Made by a program: the position numbers and the translations under genes
The notes under the pieces: model-generated
Seen by the model: only the letters and a program-made list of their open reading frames with translations
Told to the model about the DNA's origin: nothing
Database searches by the model: none
Shown here: positions 21,815 through 29,681 of the stretch, piece after piece
Position numbering within the stretch: the stretch's first letter is position 1
Layout of the letters: each line of letters begins with the position of its first letter
From: a virus
Direction: 5' to 3' (one strand)
IMG/VR virus record: IMGVR_UViG_3300036846_000310
Location: 1 to 44,411 of that record
Length of the DNA stretch: 44,411 nucleotides

Positions 21815-22609
21815 GTGGCTTTCAGAAAGGTATCAGGCATCTACGCCATCCGCCATGTCGCGAGTGGTCGCGTCTATGTCGGGTCTGCGATTAGCGTCGC
21901 ACAGAGAATGGCCAGTCATCGCCATTTTCTCAATCGCGGCACTCACCCCAGCAAGCACTTGCAGAATGCATGGGCAAAATATGGTCCGGCGGCATTCGTA
22001 TTTGAGCTTCTTGAGGTGGTTCCAGACAAGATGGATCTCACTACTAGAGAACAGCATTGGATTGATGGATTGGGGGCGCATACCAAAAAGGGCGGCTTCA
22101 ATATGCGCCCGCAGGCTAAAAGCAACTTGGGCCTCGCGCGGTCGGCGGAGTCCCGAGAGAAGGGCCGCCTGAAAATGATCGAATATTGGAACGTTCCTGG
22201 GCGGCGAGAAGCCGAACGGCTGCGCGTGCTCGGGCGCAAGATGTCCCCCGAGGCAATCGCCAAGTCTGCCAATTCGCGTCGAGGAAAGAAGCTGTCTACC
22301 AAGCACCGCGCATCCCTTTCTGCCGCCCATACTGGCAAGCCTCTCGGCGCTCAGCACCGACAAGCGATCGGCGCGGGCTCTAAAGGCAAGAAACGCTCCC
22401 CTGAGTTTGCGGCCAAGGTTTCCGCCGGCATAAAGAAACACTGGGAACTCCGAAAGGCGGGGCGACCAGCCGACTGGACGCGCAAGGTGTATGTTCATGT
22501 GACCGCCCGGCGCTTCACCGCAGAACACAGAGCAAAGATCGCTGCTGGCACGAGGAAATGGCGCAGTGAGCGGAAGGCTCAGCTAGCAGCCGGAGTCACC
22601 TCCAGGTAG
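21815..22609 (+). CDS. GIY-YIG homing endonuclease with NUMOD3-type repeats
   Basis: 264 residues from GTG 21815, with GAGGAAG upstream. The catalytic fold is plain: GIYAIRHVASGRVYVGSA (the GIY and YVG strands), then RMASHRH and a TREQHWIDGL segment with the catalytic Glu. Three or four NUMOD3-like DNA-binding repeats follow (SPEAIAKSANSRRGKKLST, KHRASLSAAHTGKPL, SPEFAAKVSAG). It stands on the opposite strand to all surrounding tail genes and overlaps the gp10-like stop by 31 bases, the mark of an inserted selfish gene. Confidence 0.9.
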   Translation: MAFRKVSGIYAIRHVASGRVYVGSAISVAQRMASHRHFLNRGTHPSKHLQNAWAKYGPAAFVFELLEVVPDKMDLTTREQHWIDGLGAHTKKGGFNMRPQAKSNLGLARSAESREKGRLKMIEYWNVPGRREAERLRVLGRKMSPEAIAKSANSRRGKKLSTKHRASLSAAHTGKPLGAQHRQAIGAGSKGKKRSPEFAAKVSAGIKKHWELRKAGRPADWTRKVYVHVTARRFTAEHRAKIAAGTRKWRSERKAQLAAGVTSR

Positions 22610-24351
22610 CAGCCCTGAAGGCACGTGAGGTAAGGCGTAGACCAGAAAACGCGAAAAATTCTATCACGGCCGAGCCCGAGGCGTTGATAGTTGACAGATG
22701 AAACATAGTCGCCGGTCTCCCCTAGGTCTTGCCCTACAGGATTCGAAAAACTGTGCCCCCGATCATCACTCCACGATAAAAATACCTGCGGCGGTTCAGG
22801 GAATGTCAGATGCCCACCAGCACCACCCTCAATGTCCAATATCAGCGAGCGGAAGAACTGCCGCTTCATGTCGCTAATCATGTGAGGAAAGTTTCTCAAA
22901 CGTAGCACCGGCGCACCGTCGTCGGTGAACACCCGCAGGTCGTAGGCGTATAAATTCCCGTTTTCCCAATCGCCGCACACCACCTCGTTGTAAGCGGTGA
23001 AGGCGCAGTTTGCGCGATGCCGGTGCTCGGTGCCGTTGGTGTCGAGCCACACCAGTTCGGACCACGACTGCGTGGTGATGTCGTAGCACCACGTCTTGTC
23101 GGCACTCGGGAACGTCAGCACGTAGTAGCGGTGCCCGCCGATCTGGTAGCACATGCCGATCGCGTCATCGAGGCGCGGATACTTGGCGAACTCGTTGGTG
23201 ATCGCGAAGGTGCTGACGGGCTTCGCGGTGTAGTTCGAGGTCTCGAGCACCGAGCCGGTGCCGCCGCGGTCCTGCGTCAGCCAGTAAATCGCGCCGTCGG
23301 TCTCGGCCACGCTGTATTTCGCGATGGTGCCGCGATCGACGAACGTGCCGGGGATGATCTGGAACGTGAAGCCGGTGATGTCGGGCTGCGTGACGGACCC
23401 TTGCGCGCCGACGTTGGTCCAGATTTCCGTCGTCTCGTTGCCGATCAGCCAAAGCTGCCGCTGCGACACGATCGCCGCCATGAGCAGGTCGGAGAAACTT
23501 TCCTTGTTGGCGAAGTCGAGGGGATCGAATGCGGTGTCGAGGCTCAGCGAGATGTAGAACTGCGGCGTACCCGGCTTGTTGAAGATGAAATACGTGTCGA
23601 GGTAATCCACGCGATCGGCGCCGACGAACGGCGAGTCAATCGTGAGATCCTTATACAGCAGATGCACCGTCAGGCCGCTGCCGGCGCCGTCGTAACTGAA
23701 CGGCGTCGGGTCGTTTGGCTTCACCGAATAGGTGCATGTCGCCGAGTTCGTAAGGCCGGTCACGGCGCCATTGGCGTCAATGGTGGTCACGGTGAACTCG
23801 GCGGCCGACTGCCCGGTGATCGGCGTGCCGGTGAGCGCAAGCAACTTGTCGCCGACGCTGTAGGCTATGCCGGGGGTGACGATGGTCGCGTCGTAAGCCT
23901 GGAACTGCGGATAGGTCTTCGGCAGCGGCGCAAAGGCGTCGGATGTGAGGTCGATGGTCCAGCCGTTGGGCGTGCCGTCCACAATCACCGCCGTGATGCC
24001 GTTGTCGGCGATGCTGACGGGCGTGCGGCGCCCGGCGGTGATGTCGCCCAGGTGCGTGAAGGTCCAGTCGCTGGCGACGCTGTAGACGCCCGCGCCAGCC
24101 ACGACGTAGAGCTTCCCGTTCGTCGTCCGCTTGGCGCCGCGGATCGGGCCTTGCGGCAGAGAGCAGAGGCGACGCAGGCCTGGACTTGGGTAATGGGCCA
24201 CTGCCGCAGGCTCGCCGGATGCGGTGACGGTGCTGCCGGTGCTCGTGGCCTTGGTGGCGAGCGGCTCCATGACCAAGTTGACCGAACGTTGCGCCGACGC
24301 GATTAGACTGCGTGCGACATAAGCGCCCGTATTTAACGCGACCCTCGCCAT
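22579..24351 (-). CDS. P22 gp10-like packaged-DNA stabilisation / tail hub protein
   Basis: 590 residues from ATG 24351. The beta-propeller-like body has the features of P22 gp10-type proteins: an N-terminal strand, KLYVVAGAGVYSVASDWTFT, YLDTYFIFNKPGTPQFYISL, RQLWLIGNETTEIWTNVG, RGTIAKYSVAETDGAIYWLT, and a C-terminal sandwich with VFLSWSDDRGHSFS. gp10 plugs the portal after packaging and carries the needle and spikes. It follows the gp4-like gene directly, the same order as in P22. Confidence 0.85.
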   Translation of the reverse strand: MARVALNTGAYVARSLIASAQRSVNLVMEPLATKATSTGSTVTASGEPAAVAHYPSPGLRRLCSLPQGPIRGAKRTTNGKLYVVAGAGVYSVASDWTFTHLGDITAGRRTPVSIADNGITAVIVDGTPNGWTIDLTSDAFAPLPKTYPQFQAYDATIVTPGIAYSVGDKLLALTGTPITGQSAAEFTVTTIDANGAVTGLTNSATCTYSVKPNDPTPFSYDGAGSGLTVHLLYKDLTIDSPFVGADRVDYLDTYFIFNKPGTPQFYISLSLDTAFDPLDFANKESFSDLLMAAIVSQRQLWLIGNETTEIWTNVGAQGSVTQPDITGFTFQIIPGTFVDRGTIAKYSVAETDGAIYWLTQDRGGTGSVLETSNYTAKPVSTFAITNEFAKYPRLDDAIGMCYQIGGHRYYVLTFPSADKTWCYDITTQSWSELVWLDTNGTEHRHRANCAFTAYNEVVCGDWENGNLYAYDLRVFTDDGAPVLRLRNFPHMISDMKRQFFRSLILDIEGGAGGHLTFPEPPQVFLSWSDDRGHSFSNPVGQDLGETGDYVSSVNYQRLGLGRDRIFRVFWSTPYLTCLQGCYLEVTPAAS

Positions 24352-24352
24352 C

Positions 24353-25111
24353 TTATGATCCCGGAACCACCACGCTCTGGTGCGGCCCGACGACGCCGCT
24401 GATCCCGCCCTGGCCCGGCATCTGCGGCACCAGCGCGCCCGGCACATGCAGTTGCGCAACATGCGCGTTCGCCGCGCGGATCGTCGCCTTGACCCCCGTC
24501 ATCGCCGCGACGTGGCCCGCGTTCGCCGGCAGGCCGTAGTCCAACTGAACCATCACCGCCAGCTCATAGCGCGCCGCGCGGATATACTCGGGCGGCAGGT
24601 TCAGCGGATCGGTCAGCGCGGTGTAGGTCGGCAGTCCGGCGCGGTAGAAAACATGCAGGTCGAACTGACCGGACGGTGGCACCGGCCAGAAGTAGGCGCT
24701 CGAGGTCGGGAAGTCGGGCGACAGCCACACCGCGGCCGGAAACGTGGTGAGTTGCTTCACGCCGATCTCGTTGTATTCGTCGGCGCTGTCGATCAGGTAG
24801 AGCGGGAAATCCACCGGCCCGGCGTTGTTGATCCCCGCGATCTGCTGGCCGGTGAGCAGCCGCGCGTAGGCACTATCGAGCCGCGGCGGGCGGTCCTTCA
24901 GCGGGTAGAACTGCGCCCCCGTGCTCGGGAATATCTCCTCCACCAGCCGCCATGCCAGGAACCGCTCGCGCTGCCAGTTGCCGATCATCTCGACGAGTAG
25001 CTGGAAGCCAGTCGTGGCATCTTCCGCTTGGGCGGTCTGTCCTATCCCGAGCACGGATGACGTGCGTAAAACCGCAGTAATAAGGTCCTGACACGTCCGA
25101 ATTACCGGCAT
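24353..25111 (-). CDS. P22 gp4-like tail accessory (head completion) protein
   Basis: 252 residues. The N-terminal helices (CQDLITAVLRTSSVLGIGQT, AEDATTGFQLLVEMIGNWQR) match gp4-type accessory factors, which extend the portal. The middle is a beta domain (FYPLKDRPPRLDSAYARLLT) and the C-terminal helix includes RYELAVMVQLDYGLPA. The start overlaps the HNH stop (TAATG), which means an endonuclease gene has settled exactly at its 5' end. Confidence 0.75.
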   Translation of the reverse strand: MPVIRTCQDLITAVLRTSSVLGIGQTAQAEDATTGFQLLVEMIGNWQRERFLAWRLVEEIFPSTGAQFYPLKDRPPRLDSAYARLLTGQQIAGINNAGPVDFPLYLIDSADEYNEIGVKQLTTFPAAVWLSPDFPTSSAYFWPVPPSGQFDLHVFYRAGLPTYTALTDPLNLPPEYIRAARYELAVMVQLDYGLPANAGHVAAMTGVKATIRAANAHVAQLHVPGALVPQMPGQGGISGVVGPHQSVVVPGS

Positions 25112-25791
25112 TATACATGTCTCCAGATACGGCCTTTACGCACATAGCTGATTGTCGTCTGCGAGACATTTAGCAGTTTCGCGAGAGCGGCGCCCGTAGC
25201 TTTGCTGCGACGGATCATCCTGACATTCGCCTCGGTCAGCTTAGCCAGTCCGTTCTGCTCGCCTCTAGCCTGTGCGTTAACGCGGCGGCCCTTAGCATCC
25301 ATATCGGCGTTGTTCTCTGCCTTAGTGCCAAGCCACAGATGATCTGGATTGACGCACGCCGGATTGTCGCAGCGGTGGAGCACGAACAACCCATCCGGGA
25401 TCTCGCCGTGCGCCAATGTCCATGCTGTGCGATGGGCCATCGTGCTGGTGCCAGGCTTTTGAAATATGCCGTAGCCCTTCAGGTTCCTGCCGCCAGTCCA
25501 CTCCCAGCACCCCGGCCCGCGCGTCACAAAGATATTGAACCGCTCCTCTGTGGTCAGACCGTGATGCTGCGTCTGCACGACGATTGTCGGGTCACCGTGG
25601 CGCACCCACGCCTGATAGTGTCGATCGCACAGGCCGCGCGCGTCATGCACCCGGCCGCATCCCTTGACCGTGCATAGCTTGGTGCCGCGCTTGCCATGAC
25701 CGGCCTCGCGAAGCGCCCGGTTCGCGGCAATCTGCTCGCGATGGGCGATCTGATACGCCTTGTTGTAGGCGCGCTTTTCCTGCTTGTTCAT
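25111..25791 (-). CDS. HNH homing endonuclease upstream of the gp4-like gene
   Basis: 226 residues. A Cys/His finger (CTVKGCGRVHDARGLCDRHY) precedes the catalytic core: CWEWTGGRNLKGYG, LFVLHRCDNPACVNPDHLWL, GTKAENNADMDAKGR. The C-terminus ends in a helix-turn-helix (LAKLLNVSQTTISYVRKGRI), the usual target-recognition tail. It lies on the coding strand between the 168-residue gene and gp4, with TAATG coupling to gp4, so it need not disrupt expression. Confidence 0.9.
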   Translation of the reverse strand: MNKQEKRAYNKAYQIAHREQIAANRALREAGHGKRGTKLCTVKGCGRVHDARGLCDRHYQAWVRHGDPTIVVQTQHHGLTTEERFNIFVTRGPGCWEWTGGRNLKGYGIFQKPGTSTMAHRTAWTLAHGEIPDGLFVLHRCDNPACVNPDHLWLGTKAENNADMDAKGRRVNAQARGEQNGLAKLTEANVRMIRRSKATGAALAKLLNVSQTTISYVRKGRIWRHV

Positions 25792-25850
25792 AGCCGCAAC
25801 GATAGCAGATAAGCGGCATCGGCCAAACAGGAAAAGCGGTCGCCGACATC

Positions 25851-26357
25851 TTACAGCGGCTCGATCTGCGCGCGGCGGATGGCTTCGTCGGACTGCACCG
25901 AGTTGCGCACCACCGGCAGGCCCTTCTCCTCGAGTTCCTTCAGCTTGGCGATCTGGTTGTGCGTGCGCACCGCCTCGGCCTCGGTGTGGGTGCGTGCGAG
26001 GTCGGCGAGTTCCGCGCTGTCGAACCAGTCGCTCACCGGATAGAGCGCCGCCTCCTCGCCTTGGTCCTTCACCGTGATGCCGCCATGCACCGGGTGGTAT
26101 TTGAGCTTGGGATAGCCCTGCGGGTGCGTCGTGTCGGCGCCAGCGCGCAGGAACGCCGAGGCGTCGCGGCGCTCGGGCACCACCGTGTCGGCATAGGGCT
26201 GTGCCGGGTTGGCGACGCGGGTGCCGGGCGGTGCCGCGTCGGGCTGCGGCGCGTGCTCCTGCGCCTGGTGCTCGCCCTCGTGTGCCTGGTGCTGCTGCTG
26301 CGCCTCGCGCTGGTGCCGGTTGCTGTCGTTGCCGTGGTTGCGGGGTTCCTGGCTCAT
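25851..26357 (-). CDS. Hypothetical structural-region protein (168 aa)
   Basis: Starts at ATG 26357 within the stop of the 69-residue gene (ATGA). The first 60 residues are a His/Gln/Glu-rich disordered stretch (REAQQQHQAHEGEHQAQEHA). The rest is ordered-looking: LKYHPVHGGITVKDQGEEAA, then helices ending RNSVQSDEAIRRAQIEPL. Position between coat and gp4 suggests a head or head-completion role, but no family is recognised. Confidence 0.55.
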   Translation of the reverse strand: MSQEPRNHGNDSNRHQREAQQQHQAHEGEHQAQEHAPQPDAAPPGTRVANPAQPYADTVVPERRDASAFLRAGADTTHPQGYPKLKYHPVHGGITVKDQGEEAALYPVSDWFDSAELADLARTHTEAEAVRTHNQIAKLKELEEKGLPVVRNSVQSDEAIRRAQIEPL

Positions 26358-26563
26358 CGATCGGTCCTTTCCTGCCGGGTGCGCGTTATCGGCTCGATCA
26401 CCTCGGCGATGCAGCCGGTGGCCTTGCGAATGGCCATCAGCGCGTTGTCGTTCATCTGGTCGGACCAACCCGCGCCGCCGGCCTTTTCATCCTCGGCGCT
26501 GCGCACGGTGCGCGAGCGGCCATCCTCGTGGTACTGCATGCGTGGATATTTCTCGTCGGCCAT
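26354..26563 (-). CDS. Hypothetical structural-region protein (69 aa)
   Basis: ATG 26563 is chosen over 26602 because AGGGAG lies eight bases upstream. The product opens MADEKYPRMQYHEDGRSRTV and ends with an acidic/basic helix. It follows the coat gene and overlaps the next ORF by ATGA. Function unknown. Confidence 0.55.
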   Translation of the reverse strand: MADEKYPRMQYHEDGRSRTVRSAEDEKAGGAGWSDQMNDNALMAIRKATGCIAEVIEPITRTRQERTDR

Positions 26564-26629
26564 GCCGGATACTCCCTGGATATTAAGCGCCATCTCAGTC
26601 ACTCGCCTGTGTAGTAGTAGTATTGTTCC

Positions 26630-27862
26630 TCAGAGAGCGTCTGGTATTCTTACCGCCCACTCGGGCCGGACCCATTTGTAGCCGTAGAGCACATCGAGCC
26701 GGGTGATCTGCTGGTCGTTGATGCCGTCGTAGAAAGTAATCAGCCGGATGCTCACCCCGTCGTAGCTTTCGCGATAGCTCTCGACGACGCCGCGCGTCGG
26801 CATTTCCATGGGCACGATCGCCAGCGTCACCGCCAGCGGGTCAAAGATGAAGTTGTTGCGGTAGGTCTCGGAGGGGTTGGTGAGGCAGACGATCGCCGCA
26901 CCGGACGCCGGTGACACGGTGACGGTCTGATAGGGCGCCTGCGCCGGGCCGGCTGCTGCGGGGATCAATGCCGGATAGATCTGCACCGCGGTGGCACCCG
27001 GCGCCGCGGCCGCCGTCACCACGAACTGCGCAAGCTGCCCGGTGCTGATCTTCGTCACGCGGTTGACGGCGAACACGCCGGCGAAGGTGATGATGTCGCC
27101 CTTGGCCAGACCGGCGCCGGCAAATGCTGTCGTGGTGATCGTCGAGCCGGTCTGATTGGCACCCGCAACGGTCGGCAGCGCGCCGTAGGCGGGCGTCGCG
27201 TGGCTGAGCACGGTCGCGTCCTGTGCCCAATCCATACCCAGCACGTCCGTCTTAATCATCGCCGTTGAGTATTGCTCGCCGATCTTGCTCTGCTGGTTGA
27301 ACAGGCCGGAGAACGACCCGACGGTGCGCGCCATGGTGATGGGATCGAGGATGGCGCGGCGCTGATTGCGTGGGGTGGACAGCTTGTCGAGCAGCGCGCC
27401 GGCCTGCGCCCAGGTGTTCAGCGTCGGCGACAGCGTGTTGTTGCTGCCATCGACGTTGTGCACCAGGTTCGGGATCGCCTCGGCGCCCTGCATGATGGCC
27501 GCGGCAATGCCGCCGACGATGACGTTGACCGCCGGCGCGATGACGCGCGTCGAGTAGTCCTGCATCGACAGCGTGCGTTCCGCCATCGAGAACGCGATGT
27601 CCACGCCCATCTGGCTGGCGACAACCAGCGCGGTGGTCTGTTCGTTGGTGCTCTGCGCAACGGCCGTCGGGCCGCTTCTCAGAACGTAGTCGTTGGGCAG
27701 CCTGATCTGGATGGTGCTGCCGGGCTTCTGGCCGGCGACGGAGGGATTACCGAAGTCGTCCTGGTAGTCCCGGTCCACCATGCGGAGGAAGGCGTTTGAG
27801 TTGCGGAATAGCTCGATCGCGCGCCGCACGACGAGCGTGGGCGTGATGATAGAATTGGCCAT
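26630..27862 (-). CDS. Major capsid protein, P22 gp5-like
   Basis: 410 residues. N-terminal helix and strand (MANSIITPTLVVRRAIELFR, then FLRMVDRDYQDDFG) followed by PGSTIQIRLPNDYVLRSGPT and the gp5-like segments VVASQMGVDIAFSMAERTLS and GLFNQQSKIGEQYSTAM. The C-terminus has SYDGVSIRLITFYDGIND and RLDVLYGYKWVRPEWAVRI, typical of P22-type coat. The fold is HK97-like with an inserted domain, here about residues 225-330. The gene order scaffold-coat-gp4-gp10 is P22-like. Confidence 0.9.
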   Translation of the reverse strand: MANSIITPTLVVRRAIELFRNSNAFLRMVDRDYQDDFGNPSVAGQKPGSTIQIRLPNDYVLRSGPTAVAQSTNEQTTALVVASQMGVDIAFSMAERTLSMQDYSTRVIAPAVNVIVGGIAAAIMQGAEAIPNLVHNVDGSNNTLSPTLNTWAQAGALLDKLSTPRNQRRAILDPITMARTVGSFSGLFNQQSKIGEQYSTAMIKTDVLGMDWAQDATVLSHATPAYGALPTVAGANQTGSTITTTAFAGAGLAKGDIITFAGVFAVNRVTKISTGQLAQFVVTAAAAPGATAVQIYPALIPAAAGPAQAPYQTVTVSPASGAAIVCLTNPSETYRNNFIFDPLAVTLAIVPMEMPTRGVVESYRESYDGVSIRLITFYDGINDQQITRLDVLYGYKWVRPEWAVRIPDAL

Positions 27863-27974
27863 GCGGGTGGCTCATTTCCTGTCCTTTCGTGGAGGGGATG
27901 ACCGTCACCCGTGCGGGATCTTCGGCGCAGGAAGTGAGCCGCTTCCAGTCGGTGCCTGGGTTGAGCCACCCAGA

Positions 27975-28048
27975 GCCGGTGCGCTGTGACACGCACCGGC
28001 CGCAGAGGGATCTACGCCCTCAGTCGGTTGGACCCGCCTCGAGGCGGG
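27975..28048 (-). promoter_or_regulatory. Two strong hairpins between scaffold and coat genes
   Basis: In the 226-base gap there is a perfect 16-base palindrome CCCGCCTCGAGGCGGG (28033-28048), and a nine-base stem GCCGGTGCG (27975-27983) with CGCACCGGC (27992-28000). Neither is followed by a T-run in the direction of transcription, so simple termination is not shown. They may protect or process the coat messenger, raising coat over scaffold. No ORF is seen in the gap. Confidence 0.5.
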
Positions 28049-28088
28049 CGCATGGCGTTAGCCGCGCCAAGTCGGCAGGCACGTCACG

Positions 28089-28859
28089 TCAATAGCGGTT
28101 CCACTGCTGCTTTTCGCTCCATCGCTTGTAGTCATCCATGGAGCCGTTGGGATCAGGTTCACCGCGTGCCCGGCCAGCCGCCGGCGGCCGGATGGGCGGG
28201 GGCAGTCTCGACTGCTGCCGCGCTGGCGCCGCGGCCGGCTGTGCCAGCTTGGCGAGTGCCAGCGCCATGCGGTGCGGCGGCAGGGCAAGGATGCGCTCGG
28301 CCTCGTCGGGATCGTCGGCGAGTTCCATCAGCGCGCGCTGCCCGCCATCGAGGTCCATTGCCACCGTCTTGAGCGTGGTGCGCTGCTCGTCGGACGCCAT
28401 CTCGGCCACGACCTTGCAGGCGTCGCGGAACTTGTCGCGACCGTATTCCTTGATCCCGTCCTCGTCCCAGGCTTTGAAGCGTTCGTCGTCGGCCTGCTTC
28501 GCCGCGAGCTGCGCCGCTTCCTGCCGCACCGCGTGGTTGAACTGCTCCTGGGTGATCGGCGCATCGGCCTGTTGCGGCTGTATCTGCTGGCGCAACGCGC
28601 GCAACTCGGCAGCCAGCGCGTCGGCGCGTGCGCGCTCCTCGTATTTCTGCCGCGTCAGTTGGCCGATGCGGGCGCTCTCGCGGCGCCTCTCGGCCCTGCG
28701 CGCCTCCTCGGCGGTGTCAGCCTCGGGCTTTTCCTCCGCGCCGTCCTGCGGCTCCTGACGGGCTTCCTCGGGCGCCTGTAGCGGCGGCTCCTCAGAGGCC
28801 AGGACGTTCTGCGGGACGTATTCCGGCTCAGCGGGTTGGGTGGTTTGTGCGTCACTCAT
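28089..28859 (-). CDS. Scaffolding protein
   Basis: 256 residues, very acidic and almost all helix: an N-terminal Pro/Glu stretch, a coiled coil (RRAERRRESARIGQLTRQKY, then ERARADALAAELRALRQQIQ) and a C-terminal basic helix-turn-helix (SMDDYKRWSEKQQWNRY), the coat-binding element known from P22 gp8-type scaffolds. It lies directly upstream of the coat gene. Confidence 0.85.
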   Translation of the reverse strand: MSDAQTTQPAEPEYVPQNVLASEEPPLQAPEEARQEPQDGAEEKPEADTAEEARRAERRRESARIGQLTRQKYEERARADALAAELRALRQQIQPQQADAPITQEQFNHAVRQEAAQLAAKQADDERFKAWDEDGIKEYGRDKFRDACKVVAEMASDEQRTTLKTVAMDLDGGQRALMELADDPDEAERILALPPHRMALALAKLAQPAAAPARQQSRLPPPIRPPAAGRARGEPDPNGSMDDYKRWSEKQQWNRY

Positions 28860-29208
28860 TGCTTGCGATGTCTCTTATGGCGACCGCGAACAGGCGGTCC
28901 TCCGGTTGCGGGACCGGGCGGTCTGATGTGCCGGAGCGGAGCTTGAGCCAGCCGACGGCGCGCCCGACATCGGACGGGACGACCACGGCGCTTCCGGGCA
29001 CGACGTTCGGAACCACGACCTCGAAGCCGTCGAGGCCGCAGAGATCGTTGTAGAACACACCGTCAGAGCTGATCTGGAACGTGAGTTCGGCACGGCTCCA
29101 GGCTGCCGGCATTGTTATCCGCACGAGCATCCCGCCGGAGCAATCGATCTCGTTGGACAAAGCTTCGCCCGCGGCAATCACCGGGCCGTCTAAGACTTGC
29201 AGCGGCAT
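28852..29208 (-). CDS. Small structural protein, beta-rich (118 aa)
   Basis: Overlaps the scaffold gene by eight bases. The sequence alternates short strands (ALSNEIDCSGGMLVRITMPA, LTFQISSDGVFYNDL, LKLRSGTSDRPVPQPEDRLF), the pattern of small jelly-roll head or decoration proteins encoded next to scaffold and coat. No named family is claimed. Confidence 0.55.
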   Translation of the reverse strand: MPLQVLDGPVIAAGEALSNEIDCSGGMLVRITMPAAWSRAELTFQISSDGVFYNDLCGLDGFEVVVPNVVPGSAVVVPSDVGRAVGWLKLRSGTSDRPVPQPEDRLFAVAIRDIASNE

Positions 29209-29247
29209 ATTGGGTTCTCGCTTACGGGGGTTGGGTTTCGGTGTCGC

Positions 29248-29379
29248 TCATGGGTCAGTCTCTCGGGTGTTGCGGCCCGCCGCGGCGATGGCCGCGTATT
29301 TCAGCACCAGCACGCGCAGCCGGATGATCTCGGCGCGGCGCTCGGCCTCGGTCAGCGGGCTTGGATCGCGTCGCGGCAT
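29248..29379 (-). CDS. Small helical protein (43 aa)
   Basis: MPRRDPSPLTEAERRAEIIR then LRVLVLKYAAIAAAG, a short basic/amphipathic helix. It lies between the GH5-like gene and the 118-residue gene on the same strand. Its stop overlaps a further ATG that opens only nine codons (29222-29251), which is probably spurious. It is too short for standard calling; the composition is protein-like. Confidence 0.45.
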   Translation of the reverse strand: MPRRDPSPLTEAERRAEIIRLRVLVLKYAAIAAAGRNTRETDP

Positions 29380-29438
29380 CGCTTGCTGCCGTAGTCGGTT
29401 TGGTTGCTACCTAATCCAGACATAGAGAGTGAAACCCC

Positions 29439-29681
29439 ATGGCAGCCAAGGTCGTGCCCATTCGCGAGGACAGCATCGGCCCGGTTGAGTCGGGTGTTCC
29501 CATCCCTGCCAAGAGCATCAAATACCCGTTCGCCAAGATGAAGCCGGGCGACAGCTTCACTGCGCCCATGTCATTGGATGCTTCGCTCAGAAGTGCGGCG
29601 TCCGGGTATGGCAAGCGACACGGTATGACCTTCGTCACGCGCATTGTAGGCGGCCGCGTCCGCGTCTGGCGAACCAAGTAG
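29439..29681 (+). CDS. Small plus-strand protein in the late operon (80 aa)
   Basis: The only plus-strand gene in this stretch other than the GIY-YIG one. It ends one base before the GH5-like gene stop, convergent. Sequence: SIKYPFAKMKPGDSFTAPMS, then SAASGYGKRHGMTFVTRIVG and VRVWR. This resembles a common family of small phage proteins with a compact alpha/beta fold and basic C-terminus, function unknown. Reverse orientation and lack of operon linkage suggest a moron. Confidence 0.6.
   Translation: MAAKVVPIREDSIGPVESGVPIPAKSIKYPFAKMKPGDSFTAPMSLDASLRSAASGYGKRHGMTFVTRIVGGRVRVWRTK

Noticed and set aside
23017-24306. 429-codon plus-strand ORF opposite the gp10-like gene
   Set aside because: Antisense shadow; the composition is that of GC-rich non-coding frames, while the minus frame matches gp10.
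29222-29251. Nine-codon ORF before the 118-residue gene
   Set aside because: It overlaps the previous stop, but is too short and unconserved to support.
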